DNA of 16,673 nucleotides from an uncultured Flavobacteriaceae bacterium (GTDB taxonomy: Bacteria > Bacteroidota > Bacteroidia > Flavobacteriales > Flavobacteriaceae): contig CAMZMA010000130.1 in NCBI GenBank assembly GCA_947311815.1, positions 1-16,673 of the forward strand, in the 5' to 3' direction. Under the pieces are notes generated by a model. It was not told where the DNA came from and made no database searches. It was given only the letters and a program-made list of their open reading frames with translations. Of this stretch, positions 5,609 to 13,521 are shown in pieces. Numbering within the stretch: the stretch's first letter is position 1; every line of letters starts with the position of its first letter. A program made the position numbers and the translations under genes.

Positions 5609-7141
5609 ATGAAAACAGAATTAATTATTCGATCAAATTCATCTGATATTGATTTTGCCTTATTAAAAGATGGAAAACTTATTGAATTGAATAAAGAAAC
5701 AAACGATAATAAATTTTCTGTTGGCGATATATTTCTTGCCAAAATAGGAAAAGTATTAACGGGCTTAAACGCAGCTTTTGTAAATGTAGGCTATCCGAAA
5801 GACGGATTTTTACATTATCATGATTTAGGTGCGCAAGTAAACTCTTTAAATTCATTCATTAAGAAAGTAAGCACAGGTAAGTATAAAGATTACACGTTAA
5901 AAAACTTCAAATTTGAAAGTGATATTAACAAAGACGGTAGCATTAACAAAGTACTAAAATCAGGTCAAAACTTATTAGTACAAATTGTAAAAGAACCAAT
6001 CTCTACCAAAGGCCCTAGATTAAGCTCAGAGCTTTCTATTGCTGGTAGATTTTTAGTGTTAGTTCCTTTTTCTAACAGAGTTTCTGTTTCTCAAAAAATA
6101 GAAGACAGAAAAGAAAAAGAACGTTTAAAAAGATTAGCAAAAAGCATTAGACCAAAAGGGTTTGGTGTTATTCTAAGAACTGTTGCAGAAGGAAAAAAAG
6201 TAGCAGAATTAGATAAAGATTTACAAAACTCATTAGACCGATGGAAAACCATGTGTAAGCGAATAGCAAACACAAATACACCCACCAAAATTTTGAGCGA
6301 GTTAAACAGAGCATCTTCTATTTTAAGAGATGTAATGAATGATTCTTTTACAAACATTGTTACCAACGATGAAATTCTACATTTAGAAATTAAAGAGTAT
6401 TTACAAGAAATTTATCCTGAAAAGGAAAAAATTGTAAAACTTCATAAAGGAAACAATCCTATTTTTGAAAAATACGGAATTGAACGCCAAATAAAAACAT
6501 CTTTTGGCAAAACCGTTTCTATGAGTAGAGGTGCCTATTTAGTAATAGAGCATACAGAAGCTTTACACGTTATAGACGTGAATAGCGGAAACCGATCTAA
6601 CAAAGCAGGATCACAAGAAGATACTGCGTTAGAGGTTAATTTAATTGCTGCCTCTGAAGTTGCAAGACAATTGCAATTAAGAGACATGGGAGGAATAATT
6701 GTGGTAGATTTTATTGATATGCACAAAGCAGAAAACAGAAACAAACTCTATCAACATTTAAAAGACGAAATGTCTTTTGATAGAACAAAACACAAAATAT
6801 TACCACCAAGTAAGTTTGGATTGATTCAAATTACACGCCAACGAGTTAGACCTGAGTTGAGTATAAAAACATTTGAAGCCAACCCAAACAAAAACGGAGA
6901 AGTTGAAGCTCCGATTGTGTTATTAGAAAAAATAGAAGCCGATTTAGAAAAGTATCTTTCTAATCCGAAGAATAAAAAAATAAGTTTGCATGCACATCCA
7001 TTTATTGCAGCTTATTTAACTCAAGGATTTTTATCTTCTATCCGTTTTAAATGGTATCTAAAACACAAAAAATGGATACATATTATACCTAGAGATGCTT
7101 ACACCTATTTACATTACAGATTTATGAATACAAAATCTTAA
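5609..7141 (+). CDS. rng: Ribonuclease E/G family endoribonuclease
   Basis: This 510-residue protein cleaves single-stranded RNA in rRNA maturation and mRNA decay. An S1-like RNA-binding region (about 36-130, with GLNAAFVNVG and KDGFLHYHDL) is followed by the RNase E/G catalytic core. The metal-binding aspartates are Asp323 in VIDVNSG and Asp367 in VVDFIDM, equivalent to Asp303 and Asp346 of E. coli RNase E. After QITRQRVRPEL, where gamma-proteobacterial enzymes carry the Zn-link CPxC pair, this protein reads SIKTFEANPNKNGE with no cysteine. The size fits RNase G rather than full-length RNase E; there is no long C-terminal degradosome scaffold. It follows the structured leader and ends before a strong bidirectional terminator. 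Confidence 0.93.
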   Translation: MKTELIIRSNSSDIDFALLKDGKLIELNKETNDNKFSVGDIFLAKIGKVLTGLNAAFVNVGYPKDGFLHYHDLGAQVNSLNSFIKKVSTGKYKDYTLKNFKFESDINKDGSINKVLKSGQNLLVQIVKEPISTKGPRLSSELSIAGRFLVLVPFSNRVSVSQKIEDRKEKERLKRLAKSIRPKGFGVILRTVAEGKKVAELDKDLQNSLDRWKTMCKRIANTNTPTKILSELNRASSILRDVMNDSFTNIVTNDEILHLEIKEYLQEIYPEKEKIVKLHKGNNPIFEKYGIERQIKTSFGKTVSMSRGAYLVIEHTEALHVIDVNSGNRSNKAGSQEDTALEVNLIAASEVARQLQLRDMGGIIVVDFIDMHKAENRNKLYQHLKDEMSFDRTKHKILPPSKFGLIQITRQRVRPELSIKTFEANPNKNGEVEAPIVLLEKIEADLEKYLSNPKNKKISLHAHPFIAAYLTQGFLSSIRFKWYLKHKKWIHIIPRDAYTYLHYRFMNTKS

Positions 7142-7170
7142 TGTAATTCAAGGCAATAATTTATTATCAA

Positions 7171-7202
7171 AAAACCCCGTAACTTAAACGTTACGGGGTT
7201 TT
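7171..7202. terminator. Bidirectional terminator between RNase G and the lipocalin-like gene
   Basis: AAAACCCCGTAAC (7171-7183) and GTTACGGGGTTTT (7190-7202) are perfect 13-base complements around loop TTAAAC. The G/C core is flanked by an A run and a T run, so it should work both for the plus-strand RNase G gene and for the minus-strand gene ending at 7232. Confidence 0.92.
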
Positions 7203-7231
7203 GTATTTTGGAGTAAAATGCTTAAAGAAAA

Positions 7232-7711
7232 TTATTTTTTGTAATACCTTTCTATATCATTTGTTGTAAAATTCCCAAAAGGGTCATTCCATGCTTGATA
7301 ATAATAAATTAAAATATCATTTTCTATTTTAATTTTTCTGTTTTGGTTTATTATAGTTAGATTATCTATATTATAGTTACCATTATAAAAATACCATTCA
7401 CCATAATCATTATACGTAAAACAATTATCTAATGAGTCCTTATAAGAAATCGTTTCAATATATTTATTATTAGTCTTAAACTCTATAAAATTTGAAGAAA
7501 GGCATTCATCAATAGGTATATTTAAACCATCTTTAGTTTTTTTAAACATTTTCCATTTCCCAATTAACGGATCTTGTTCTTTATTTAATTCAAACCTATT
7601 ACAATTAACTAGTAAAAAGGTAATTAACAAACTTATAAAAATAAAATTTAATACCTGAAAAAAGCCTTTAGCAGGAATTATTTTCTTTTGTTGTGGGAGT
7701 TTTTTTTTCAT
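7232..7711 (-). CDS. Small lipocalin-like lipoprotein
   Basis: This 159-residue protein begins with an unusually long basic N-region (MKKKLPQQKKIIPAKG), then a hydrophobic segment (about 18-34) and the lipobox LLVNC with Cys37. The mature part starts DPLIGKWKMFKKTKDGL and has alternating hydrophobic and aromatic beta strands (FIEFKTNNKYIET, GEWYFYNG, KIKIENDILIYYY). This resembles the lipocalin-like proteins that are common and of unknown role in Bacteroidota. A short-lived link to the outer membrane by lipid is likely; the ligand is unknown. It is the most AT-rich gene here. Its upstream region is occupied by the 163-bp insertion, so its promoter may lie in that element. Two cysteines, in DECLSS and DNCFTY, could pair. 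Confidence 0.75.
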   Translation of the reverse strand: MKKKLPQQKKIIPAKGFFQVLNFIFISLLITFLLVNCNRFELNKEQDPLIGKWKMFKKTKDGLNIPIDECLSSNFIEFKTNNKYIETISYKDSLDNCFTYNDYGEWYFYNGNYNIDNLTIINQNRKIKIENDILIYYYQAWNDPFGNFTTNDIERYYKK

Positions 7712-7721
7712 AATTTTTTAA

Positions 7722-7730
7722 CCGTTAATT
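7722..7730. repeat. Left copy of 9-bp target-site duplication
   Basis: CCGTTAATT here is repeated exactly at 7894-7902, on the two outer borders of the 163-bp element. The identity reaches 11 bases if the AA before each copy is counted (on the right that AA belongs to the inverted repeat). Confidence 0.6.
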
Positions 7731-7893
7731 TTTAGTACATGACAACACAATGCTTTAACATATGTAAATTTTAAAAATCAAACCTTTAGTACTCAGACCT
7801 CACAGGTTTTCCTCCTTCGGCGGATAAATAAAACCTGTGAGGTCTCTAGAATAAAAAAATCTAAATAATTGTTAATTTTTGTCATGTACTAAA
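7731..7893. mobile_element. 163-bp MITE-like element with 15-bp terminal inverted repeats
   Basis: TTTAGTACATGACAA (7731-7745) and its perfect reverse complement (7879-7893) bound a 163-bp stretch with no coding frame. Directly outside both ends is CCGTTAATT, a 9-bp direct repeat. Terminal inverted repeats plus a flanking direct repeat and no transposase is the structure of a non-autonomous insertion sequence derivative. The first eight bases of the inverted repeat recur inside at 7785-7792 (TTTAGTAC). The helper transposase is not in this window and I do not recognise the family from the ends. It lies between the patatin gene and the lipocalin-like gene. Confidence 0.65.
7795..7845. repeat. 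Perfect 16-bp inverted repeat (AGACCTCACAGGTTTT type)
   Basis: AGACCTCACAGGTTTT (7795-7810) and its perfect complement (7830-7845) flank a 19-base spacer that contains a CTTCGG tetraloop-like string. From memory, the ACCTCACAGGTTT/AAACCTGTGAGGT palindrome is a common intergenic repeat in flavobacteria. It lies at the centre of the MITE-like element. It would fold into a strong hairpin in RNA from either strand but lacks a T run, so a terminator role is unproven. Confidence 0.7.
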
Positions 7894-7902
7894 CCGTTAA
7901 TT
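7894..7902. repeat. Right copy of 9-bp target-site duplication
   Basis: CCGTTAATT matches the copy at 7722-7730. Removing the 163-bp element and one copy would restore a continuous spacer between the patatin gene and the lipocalin-like gene. Confidence 0.6.
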
Positions 7903-7916
7903 ATATATTTAATTCT

Positions 7917-10097
7917 CTAAAACCAAAACCCTAAATTAAACAACCAGTAATTTTTTTTAGTTTCTGGAGACCAACTATATTTTAATGCTATTGGCCCTAC
8001 TAAAGTATTTACACTATAACCAAAAGCATACCCAGATTTTATATTTTTAAATAATTTTAATCCTTTAAAAACATTGGACTCTACTCTTGCAAAATTGGCA
8101 TCAAAAGTGGCGTAATGTTTTTTTACTAAATTGTATCGAAAAGAAAATGCCGATTTTAAAAATGTTTGGTTTGATATATCTGCCATTTCATATCCGTAAA
8201 AAGGGATAAAATTATTAATATAATTTTGATTGTATCCTCCTAAAGAAAAATCGAAAACCGTAGAAGTTACAGAACCTAAAGAAAAACCTGCTTCAGATTC
8301 ATAGTTAAGTGTTAACCTTTTACTTATTGGAGTGGCAAAACCTATTTTTCCTTTGGCTTGTGAAAACTGATGAAAATCTTTCTTATAATCTGATGATGCC
8401 ATGTACCATTTTAATTTTAAATCTACATAAAAACCATGATTCATAAAATATTTATCATCATACGTATCAAGTTTTACAAACACAAAGCCATTAAAATAAC
8501 TACTTTTATCATAAATAGTGGGATTCCCGTACGTGTTTAAAACCGATTTTGAATCTGCAAAAATATATTTATGTTCAAAACCTAAACCTAATGATAATTT
8601 TCTATCAAAAGTGCTTTTTGCATATATTTTATTGGTAAAATCTCTATATTTTACATTTAATCTTGTTGGTGTACCGCCAGTTTGCACATTTGTTTGAAAG
8701 AAATTAAATCGTGATGTAAAACCAAAACTCCAATAAAACCCGTTATCAATATAATAGTCAAAATTATATCGAGGATTGTCTCCAATCATAAAATCGACTG
8801 ATAATACATCATTTTTATGCCAAATATGTTTTTGATTATAGGTTATTAATACGGCAGATTTGTACAACTCATCATAATGAACGCCTAATTTTATATTGGC
8901 ACTTATGCTATTTTCTTTTAAATTGATGCGTAGTTGTTTTCCTTCTTTTAATTCCTTAAATGAGTAATCTATCCGAGAAAAATTATCGGTTGCTGTTAAA
9001 TTGTTAATTTTTTTAATGAGTTGTTTATAGGAAACTGAATCGCCTGTTCTTAACTTTAACGTTCCTAAAACATAAGTTCTGGTATAATTCTCGTTCCCTG
9101 TAATGGCAATTTTTTTTAGCAAAAACCGATTGTTTTTAGTTGTTAAATAACGTTTCGGTTCTTTTATTCCTTGTAAAGCAGCAATACTATCTAACTGCGA
9201 TTGAAATTTCTTTGATACAGCAGCTCCGTTTTTTAAAATTCCTTTTTTTTGATCGAAAGAAACTACCGAAAATTCAGAAATATCAGGGTGAAAATACACA
9301 TCTACTGCTGCTCTTTTTTCGTTGTTGTTTTTATACATTTTAAAACTAACTACCTGATTTAAAATAGCCAGTACAGAGGTTAATTCTTCTTTTTTTGCTA
9401 ATTTACCTTGTACATCTACACCGATAATAATATCGACTCCTTTTTTACGCATCACATCTACAGGGAAGTTGTTGGCAACACCACCATCAACCAATAATTT
9501 GCCATTTAATTCAACAGGATATAATAAGGTTGGAAAAGAGCTACTTGCTCTTAATGACAAAGGCAAAGACCCATTTTCTATCACAACTGGTTCGCCTGTA
9601 GTAATATCTGTAGCAATACAAAAAAACGGTGTTTTTAGTTGCTTAAAATCGGCAACAGTTTCTACGGGAGCTAAATATCTTGTTAAAAAATTAAGGATGT
9701 TTTGCCCTTTAGAAAATCCTTTTGGAAAACCAATTATTCCTTTTTTTACAGGAAGTTCAATCGTATGTTTTTCGCCTTTTTCTTTTTCAAAAAAAGGTTT
9801 TGCGTTTCTGGGGATTTTATCTTGTAGTAAATTTACAAAATCCGTTTCAATAATAATTTTTTCAATTTGAGTTGCGCTATATCCTGCAGCATAAAAAGCA
9901 CCAACGATTGCCCCCATACTTGTACCGCCAATATAATCTAAATGAATGCCCGCTTTTTCTATTTCTTTTAAAACCGTAACATGTGCAAACCCTTTTGCGC
10001 CACCGCCACTTAATACCAAGCCAATTGTGGGGTGTTTTTTTTGTGAAAACAGTACAAACGGAATTACTAAAAACAGTATAAATAGCTCTTTTTTCAT
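7917..10097 (-). CDS. Patatin-like phospholipase with POTRA and outer-membrane barrel (type Vd / PlpD-like)
   Basis: This 726-residue protein has a signal peptide (about 1-18, ending VLFSQ). The patatin domain that follows (about 24-215) carries the oxyanion loop SGGGAKG (30-36), the nucleophile elbow GGTSMG (Ser60) and the catalytic Asp204 in VDGGVANNFPVD, forming a Ser-Asp dyad. A POTRA-like domain follows (about 326-394, starting LKKIAITGNENYTRTYVLG). The rest (about 398-726) has the aromatic alternating strands of an Omp85/surface-antigen barrel and ends in aromatic LFNLGFWF, the expected outer-membrane signal. This architecture is known from PlpD-type proteins, which combine a phospholipase A passenger with its own translocator. 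The start overlaps the uvrC stop as ATGA, so the two are translationally coupled. Confidence 0.92.
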   Translation of the reverse strand: MKKELFILFLVIPFVLFSQKKHPTIGLVLSGGGAKGFAHVTVLKEIEKAGIHLDYIGGTSMGAIVGAFYAAGYSATQIEKIIIETDFVNLLQDKIPRNAKPFFEKEKGEKHTIELPVKKGIIGFPKGFSKGQNILNFLTRYLAPVETVADFKQLKTPFFCIATDITTGEPVVIENGSLPLSLRASSSFPTLLYPVELNGKLLVDGGVANNFPVDVMRKKGVDIIIGVDVQGKLAKKEELTSVLAILNQVVSFKMYKNNNEKRAAVDVYFHPDISEFSVVSFDQKKGILKNGAAVSKKFQSQLDSIAALQGIKEPKRYLTTKNNRFLLKKIAITGNENYTRTYVLGTLKLRTGDSVSYKQLIKKINNLTATDNFSRIDYSFKELKEGKQLRINLKENSISANIKLGVHYDELYKSAVLITYNQKHIWHKNDVLSVDFMIGDNPRYNFDYYIDNGFYWSFGFTSRFNFFQTNVQTGGTPTRLNVKYRDFTNKIYAKSTFDRKLSLGLGFEHKYIFADSKSVLNTYGNPTIYDKSSYFNGFVFVKLDTYDDKYFMNHGFYVDLKLKWYMASSDYKKDFHQFSQAKGKIGFATPISKRLTLNYESEAGFSLGSVTSTVFDFSLGGYNQNYINNFIPFYGYEMADISNQTFLKSAFSFRYNLVKKHYATFDANFARVESNVFKGLKLFKNIKSGYAFGYSVNTLVGPIALKYSWSPETKKNYWLFNLGFWF

Positions 10098-11890
10098 TTT
10101 TTATTTGGATGATAATACGCAAAAACCTTTTCAGCTCTTGCGTTTCCTATTTCATTCTTTAACGCATCAAATGTAGCATTTTTTACTCTTTTTACCGACT
10201 TAAATTTTCGTAACAAAGTGTTAATAGTTTGTTTACCAATGCTTGGTATGTTTTCTAACTCAGAATGAATCGCACTTTTACTCCGTTTATTGCGATGAAA
10301 AGTAATGCCAAATCGATGCGCTTCATTTCTTAAAAACTGAATAATTTTTAAAGTTTCTGATTTTTTATCGAGGTATAACGGAACGGAATCTCCTGGATAA
10401 TACAATTCTTCTAATCGTTTTGCAATTCCGATAATGGCAATTTTACCTCGTAAACCCAAAGCGTCTAAACTTTTTAATGCCGATGATAATTGTCCTTTAC
10501 CGCCATCAATAATAATGAGTTGTGGTAAGGGTTGATTTTCGTCTAACAAGCGTTTGTAACGTCTATAAACCACTTCTTCCATCGAAGCAAAATCATCAGG
10601 ACCATCAACTGTTTTTATATTAAAATGGCGATAGTCTTTCTTACTCGGTTTACCGTCTTTAAATACTACACAAGCCGCTACAGGATGTGTGCCTTGAATG
10701 TTAGAATTATCGAAACACTCTATGTGGCGTGGTGCTACCAACAAACGTAAATCTTTTTTCATTTGCGACATAATACGTGTTACATGTCGCTCTGGATCTA
10801 CAATTTTTAATTGTTTAAATCGCTCTTGTCGGTAGTATTTGGCATTTCTAATAGATAAATCGACTATGCGTTTTTTATCGCCCATTTTTGGGATGGTAAC
10901 TTTCATTTTATCACCTAGATCTACCTGAAAAGGCACGTAAATTTCTTTAGAAACCGAGTTAAATCGTTGGCGGATTTCTACAATAAACAACTCGAGTAAT
11001 TCTTTATTGGTTTCGTCTAATTTCTTTTTAATTTCAGTTGTATGCGATTGAATAATAGCACCGTTTGCAATTTTAAAAAAGTTGAGATACCCAAAACTTT
11101 CATCAGAAATAACAGAAAACACATCTACATTATTTATTGACGGATTTACCACGGTAGATTTTGCCTGATAATTTGCCAATAAGGCTACTTTTTCTTTTAT
11201 TTTTTGCGCTTCTTCAAATTCCGTTTTAGCAGCAAAATCAATCATTAATTGATTAAATTTTTCTAAACTTTCTTTAAAATTTCCTTTGATAATGTTTCTG
11301 ATGGCTTTGATATCGGTTAGATAGTCTTCTTCGGTTTGCAAACCTTCGCATGCACCTTTGCAATTGCCCAAATGATACTCTAAACAAACTTTGTATTTGC
11401 CGTTTGCAATGTTTGTTTTGCTTAAATCATACTTACAGGTGCGCAATGGATACAATTCTTTCATTAAATCTAACAAGGCTCTTACGGTTCTTACGGACGT
11501 GTAAGGCCCAAAATATTCTGACCCGTCTTTTATGACATTTCTGGTTAAAAACATCCGAGGAAATCGCTCTTTTTTAATGCAAATCCACGGATAGGTTTTA
11601 TCATCCTTTAGCATTACATTGTAACGAGGTTGTAGTTTTTTTATCAAACTATTTTCTAGCAACAACGCATCGGTTTCTGTTGCTACAACAATGTGTTTTA
11701 TGGTGGCTATTTTTTTTACTAAAACTTTGGTTTTGCCGTATTCGTGGTTTTTAGTAAAATACGAAGCGACTCTTTTTTTAAGGTTTTTAGCTTTACCTAC
11801 GTATAAAATCACATCGTTTTTATCGAAATATTGATACACTCCAGGAGAACTTGGCAGTGTTTTAAGTTGTATTTCTAGAGCTGTAGGCAT
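10094..11890 (-). CDS. uvrC: UvrABC excinuclease subunit C
   Basis: This 598-residue protein makes both incisions in nucleotide excision repair. The GIY-YIG nuclease domain (about 14-94) shows SSPGVYQYF and ILYVGKAKNLKKR with Tyr20, Tyr30, Arg40 and Glu79. A four-cysteine cluster (C152, C169, C177, C181) is followed by the UvrB-binding UVR motif (about 205-240). The RNase H-like 5' nuclease domain has Asp394 in CFDNSN, Asp462 in IIDGGKGQ and His525 in RNEAHRFG. A tandem helix-hairpin-helix (about 545-590, IPSIGKQTINTLL) closes it. Length is normal for the family. The downstream patatin gene starts in its stop codon. No convincing promoter could be assigned in the 208-base spacer upstream. Confidence 0.97.
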   Translation of the reverse strand: MPTALEIQLKTLPSSPGVYQYFDKNDVILYVGKAKNLKKRVASYFTKNHEYGKTKVLVKKIATIKHIVVATETDALLLENSLIKKLQPRYNVMLKDDKTYPWICIKKERFPRMFLTRNVIKDGSEYFGPYTSVRTVRALLDLMKELYPLRTCKYDLSKTNIANGKYKVCLEYHLGNCKGACEGLQTEEDYLTDIKAIRNIIKGNFKESLEKFNQLMIDFAAKTEFEEAQKIKEKVALLANYQAKSTVVNPSINNVDVFSVISDESFGYLNFFKIANGAIIQSHTTEIKKKLDETNKELLELFIVEIRQRFNSVSKEIYVPFQVDLGDKMKVTIPKMGDKKRIVDLSIRNAKYYRQERFKQLKIVDPERHVTRIMSQMKKDLRLLVAPRHIECFDNSNIQGTHPVAACVVFKDGKPSKKDYRHFNIKTVDGPDDFASMEEVVYRRYKRLLDENQPLPQLIIIDGGKGQLSSALKSLDALGLRGKIAIIGIAKRLEELYYPGDSVPLYLDKKSETLKIIQFLRNEAHRFGITFHRNKRSKSAIHSELENIPSIGKQTINTLLRKFKSVKRVKNATFDALKNEIGNARAEKVFAYYHPNKK

Positions 11891-12098
11891 CTAACGAAAG
11901 TACTAATTTTAAACGAACAAACATTAGAAACCTACGATATAGGTGGAAATTAATTTAGAGATATTCAGCTAATAATTTTTTTATTCTATCTAGTTATTTC
12001 TTGCAAATTAGTATTTTAAATAAACCTTGTTGAGTTTGGTTTGATGTTTTTTCTTAATCAGATGATTGTTAGGTTTTAAAAAGCAGATTAAAAGAAAA

Positions 12099-13418
12099 CT
12101 ACTTAATAGACTCAACAACCCCACTCAACAATTCATTATAATCCATAGATGTTAATCCCATTCTAACCACAACTAAATCTCTATCAGGAAAAATAAAAAC
12201 CCGTTGTCCTTGATAGCCGTTTACAGAATACATTGTGGTATCTACATCTTTAAATTTACCTCCGTTATTTAACCAAAAATGAGCACCATACTGTCCGTTA
12301 GAGCCATTTGTTGGCGTGCTTACATACGTTGCCCAATCTTTTGCAAACAATTGTTCTCCAAACCAGTTTCCGTTGTGTAAGTATAACAATCCGAATTTTG
12401 CCCAATCTCTTGGTGTTGCCCAACCGTAAGAAGAGCCTACAAAATTACCTACTAAATCGGTTTCTATGACCATAGAATACATTCCAATTTTATCGATAAG
12501 ATGGCTGTACCAAAAATCTAAATACTTTTGATGTGTTGTAAATTGATTTCTTAAAACTCCTGATAAAAGGTTTGAAGTGCCAGAAGAGTAATTCCAAGTT
12601 TCATTCGGTTTGCCAACAAAAGGTTTGTTAATTTGACTTTGCGTCATGTCTTTTTCTAAAAACAACATTTTGCTTACATCAGAAATGGTATTATAATCTT
12701 CATCCCATTTTAGTCCGCTATTCATTTGCAGTAAATTATGAATGGTTATGTTGCTTCTTTCGTCATTTTTCCACGAATCAATCGGTGCTTTATCTTGCAC
12801 GTTTAATTTTCGTTGATGTTGTAAAATTCCAAATAGTGTAGCCATTACACTTTTGGTCATAGACCATCCTAAAATACGAGCATTTTTATCAAAACCATCG
12901 GCATATTTTTCGGCAATAATATGATCTTTATAAATCACTAACACAGCTCTTGTTTTGTTTTTTTCTTGAAAAGCTTTGGTTACAATATTGTTTAAATTTT
13001 GGTAATTTACCGTACTAAAAATTGTGTCTTTTGGGTCTGCATTTCCTTGTGGAAAAGGTGTTACATCATTAGGTTGTGCTCTGTGAGGAATCTCTCTTTT
13101 TTGATCAATATCAGCATCCGAAGTAATTAAAACACTTCCTAATCCATCAATATAAATCGCTTTTCTTTGCAACAAGCCAAATACAGATGCCGTAGCCGAT
13201 TTTTCAGCTGTATTTATTGCATCATCCGCTAAATTAATGGGCGAAAATTGATTGTCTTGTGCATCGGTAAAATCTAAACTTCTGCCCGCTAAAAATACTG
13301 ACGAACTGATGTTTTTTGCAGAATAGCCTGCAATAATATTCAGCTTCGGAAAATTAGCAATAAAAAAGATAATAATTGCCGATAAAATAAGTAATAAACT
13401 TCGTTTTATAAATTTCAT
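12099..13418 (-). CDS. Serine hydrolase of the class C beta-lactamase family
   Basis: This 439-residue protein has an N-terminal hydrophobic segment (about 7-22) that acts as signal peptide or membrane anchor. A family-specific N-terminal region of about 130 residues precedes the beta-lactamase-type domain (about 135-435). The SxxK motif is SMTK (Ser186, Lys189), the tyrosine motif is WNYSSGTSN (Tyr277), and the region of the third motif reads NGYQGQRV (400-406). The Y-S-S-G form and the GYxGQ third motif resemble esterase and 6-aminohexanoate-dimer hydrolase-like members more than true beta-lactamases. The natural substrate is unknown. It is divergent from sufS and has its own -7 motif 19 bases upstream. 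Confidence 0.88.
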   Translation of the reverse strand: MKFIKRSLLLILSAIIIFFIANFPKLNIIAGYSAKNISSSVFLAGRSLDFTDAQDNQFSPINLADDAINTAEKSATASVFGLLQRKAIYIDGLGSVLITSDADIDQKREIPHRAQPNDVTPFPQGNADPKDTIFSTVNYQNLNNIVTKAFQEKNKTRAVLVIYKDHIIAEKYADGFDKNARILGWSMTKSVMATLFGILQHQRKLNVQDKAPIDSWKNDERSNITIHNLLQMNSGLKWDEDYNTISDVSKMLFLEKDMTQSQINKPFVGKPNETWNYSSGTSNLLSGVLRNQFTTHQKYLDFWYSHLIDKIGMYSMVIETDLVGNFVGSSYGWATPRDWAKFGLLYLHNGNWFGEQLFAKDWATYVSTPTNGSNGQYGAHFWLNNGGKFKDVDTTMYSVNGYQGQRVFIFPDRDLVVVRMGLTSMDYNELLSGVVESIK

Positions 13419-13437
13419 AAGAGATATTGTTGGTACA

Positions 13438-13445
13438 CAAAGCTA
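13438..13445 (-). promoter_or_regulatory. -7 promoter motif TAGCTTTG for the serine hydrolase
   Basis: On the minus strand this reads TAGCTTTG, an exact TAnnTTTG match, 19 bases before the start at 13418. A T-rich stretch about 18 bases further upstream could serve as a poor -33 element. Confidence 0.55.
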
Positions 13446-13494
13446 CGGAAATCTTTTTACTTTAAAATTTTTATCAAAATATCATTACATAAAG

Positions 13495-13502
13495 TATCTT
13501 TG
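13495..13502 (+). promoter_or_regulatory. -7 promoter motif TATCTTTG for sufS
   Basis: TATCTTTG is an exact TAnnTTTG match, 19 bases before the sufS ATG. The divergent motif for the serine hydrolase lies 49 bases away, so both promoters share one short control region. No clean -33 TTTG is present. Confidence 0.6.
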
Positions 13503-13521
13503 TATTTTAAAATGATTTTTT

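Noticed and set aside
7795..7845. Central palindrome as a rho-independent terminator of the patatin gene
   Set aside because: Neither strand has a T run after the stem, and the spacer of 19 bases is long for a terminator loop. It is kept as a repeat only.
9469..9870. 133-codon open frame antisense to the patatin gene
   Set aside because: It is fully inside a clear coding gene on the other strand, has no domain-like features, and its length is explained by the codon bias of the real gene.
11895..11902. TACTTTCG as a uvrC promoter
   Set aside because: It has one mismatch to the consensus and lies only four bases before the uvrC ATG, so transcription would begin inside the start codon.
12099..13418. 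Naming the serine hydrolase an antibiotic-resistance beta-lactamase
   Set aside because: It has SxxK and a tyrosine motif but no KTG; the third motif region (NGYQGQ) is esterase- or amidase-like.
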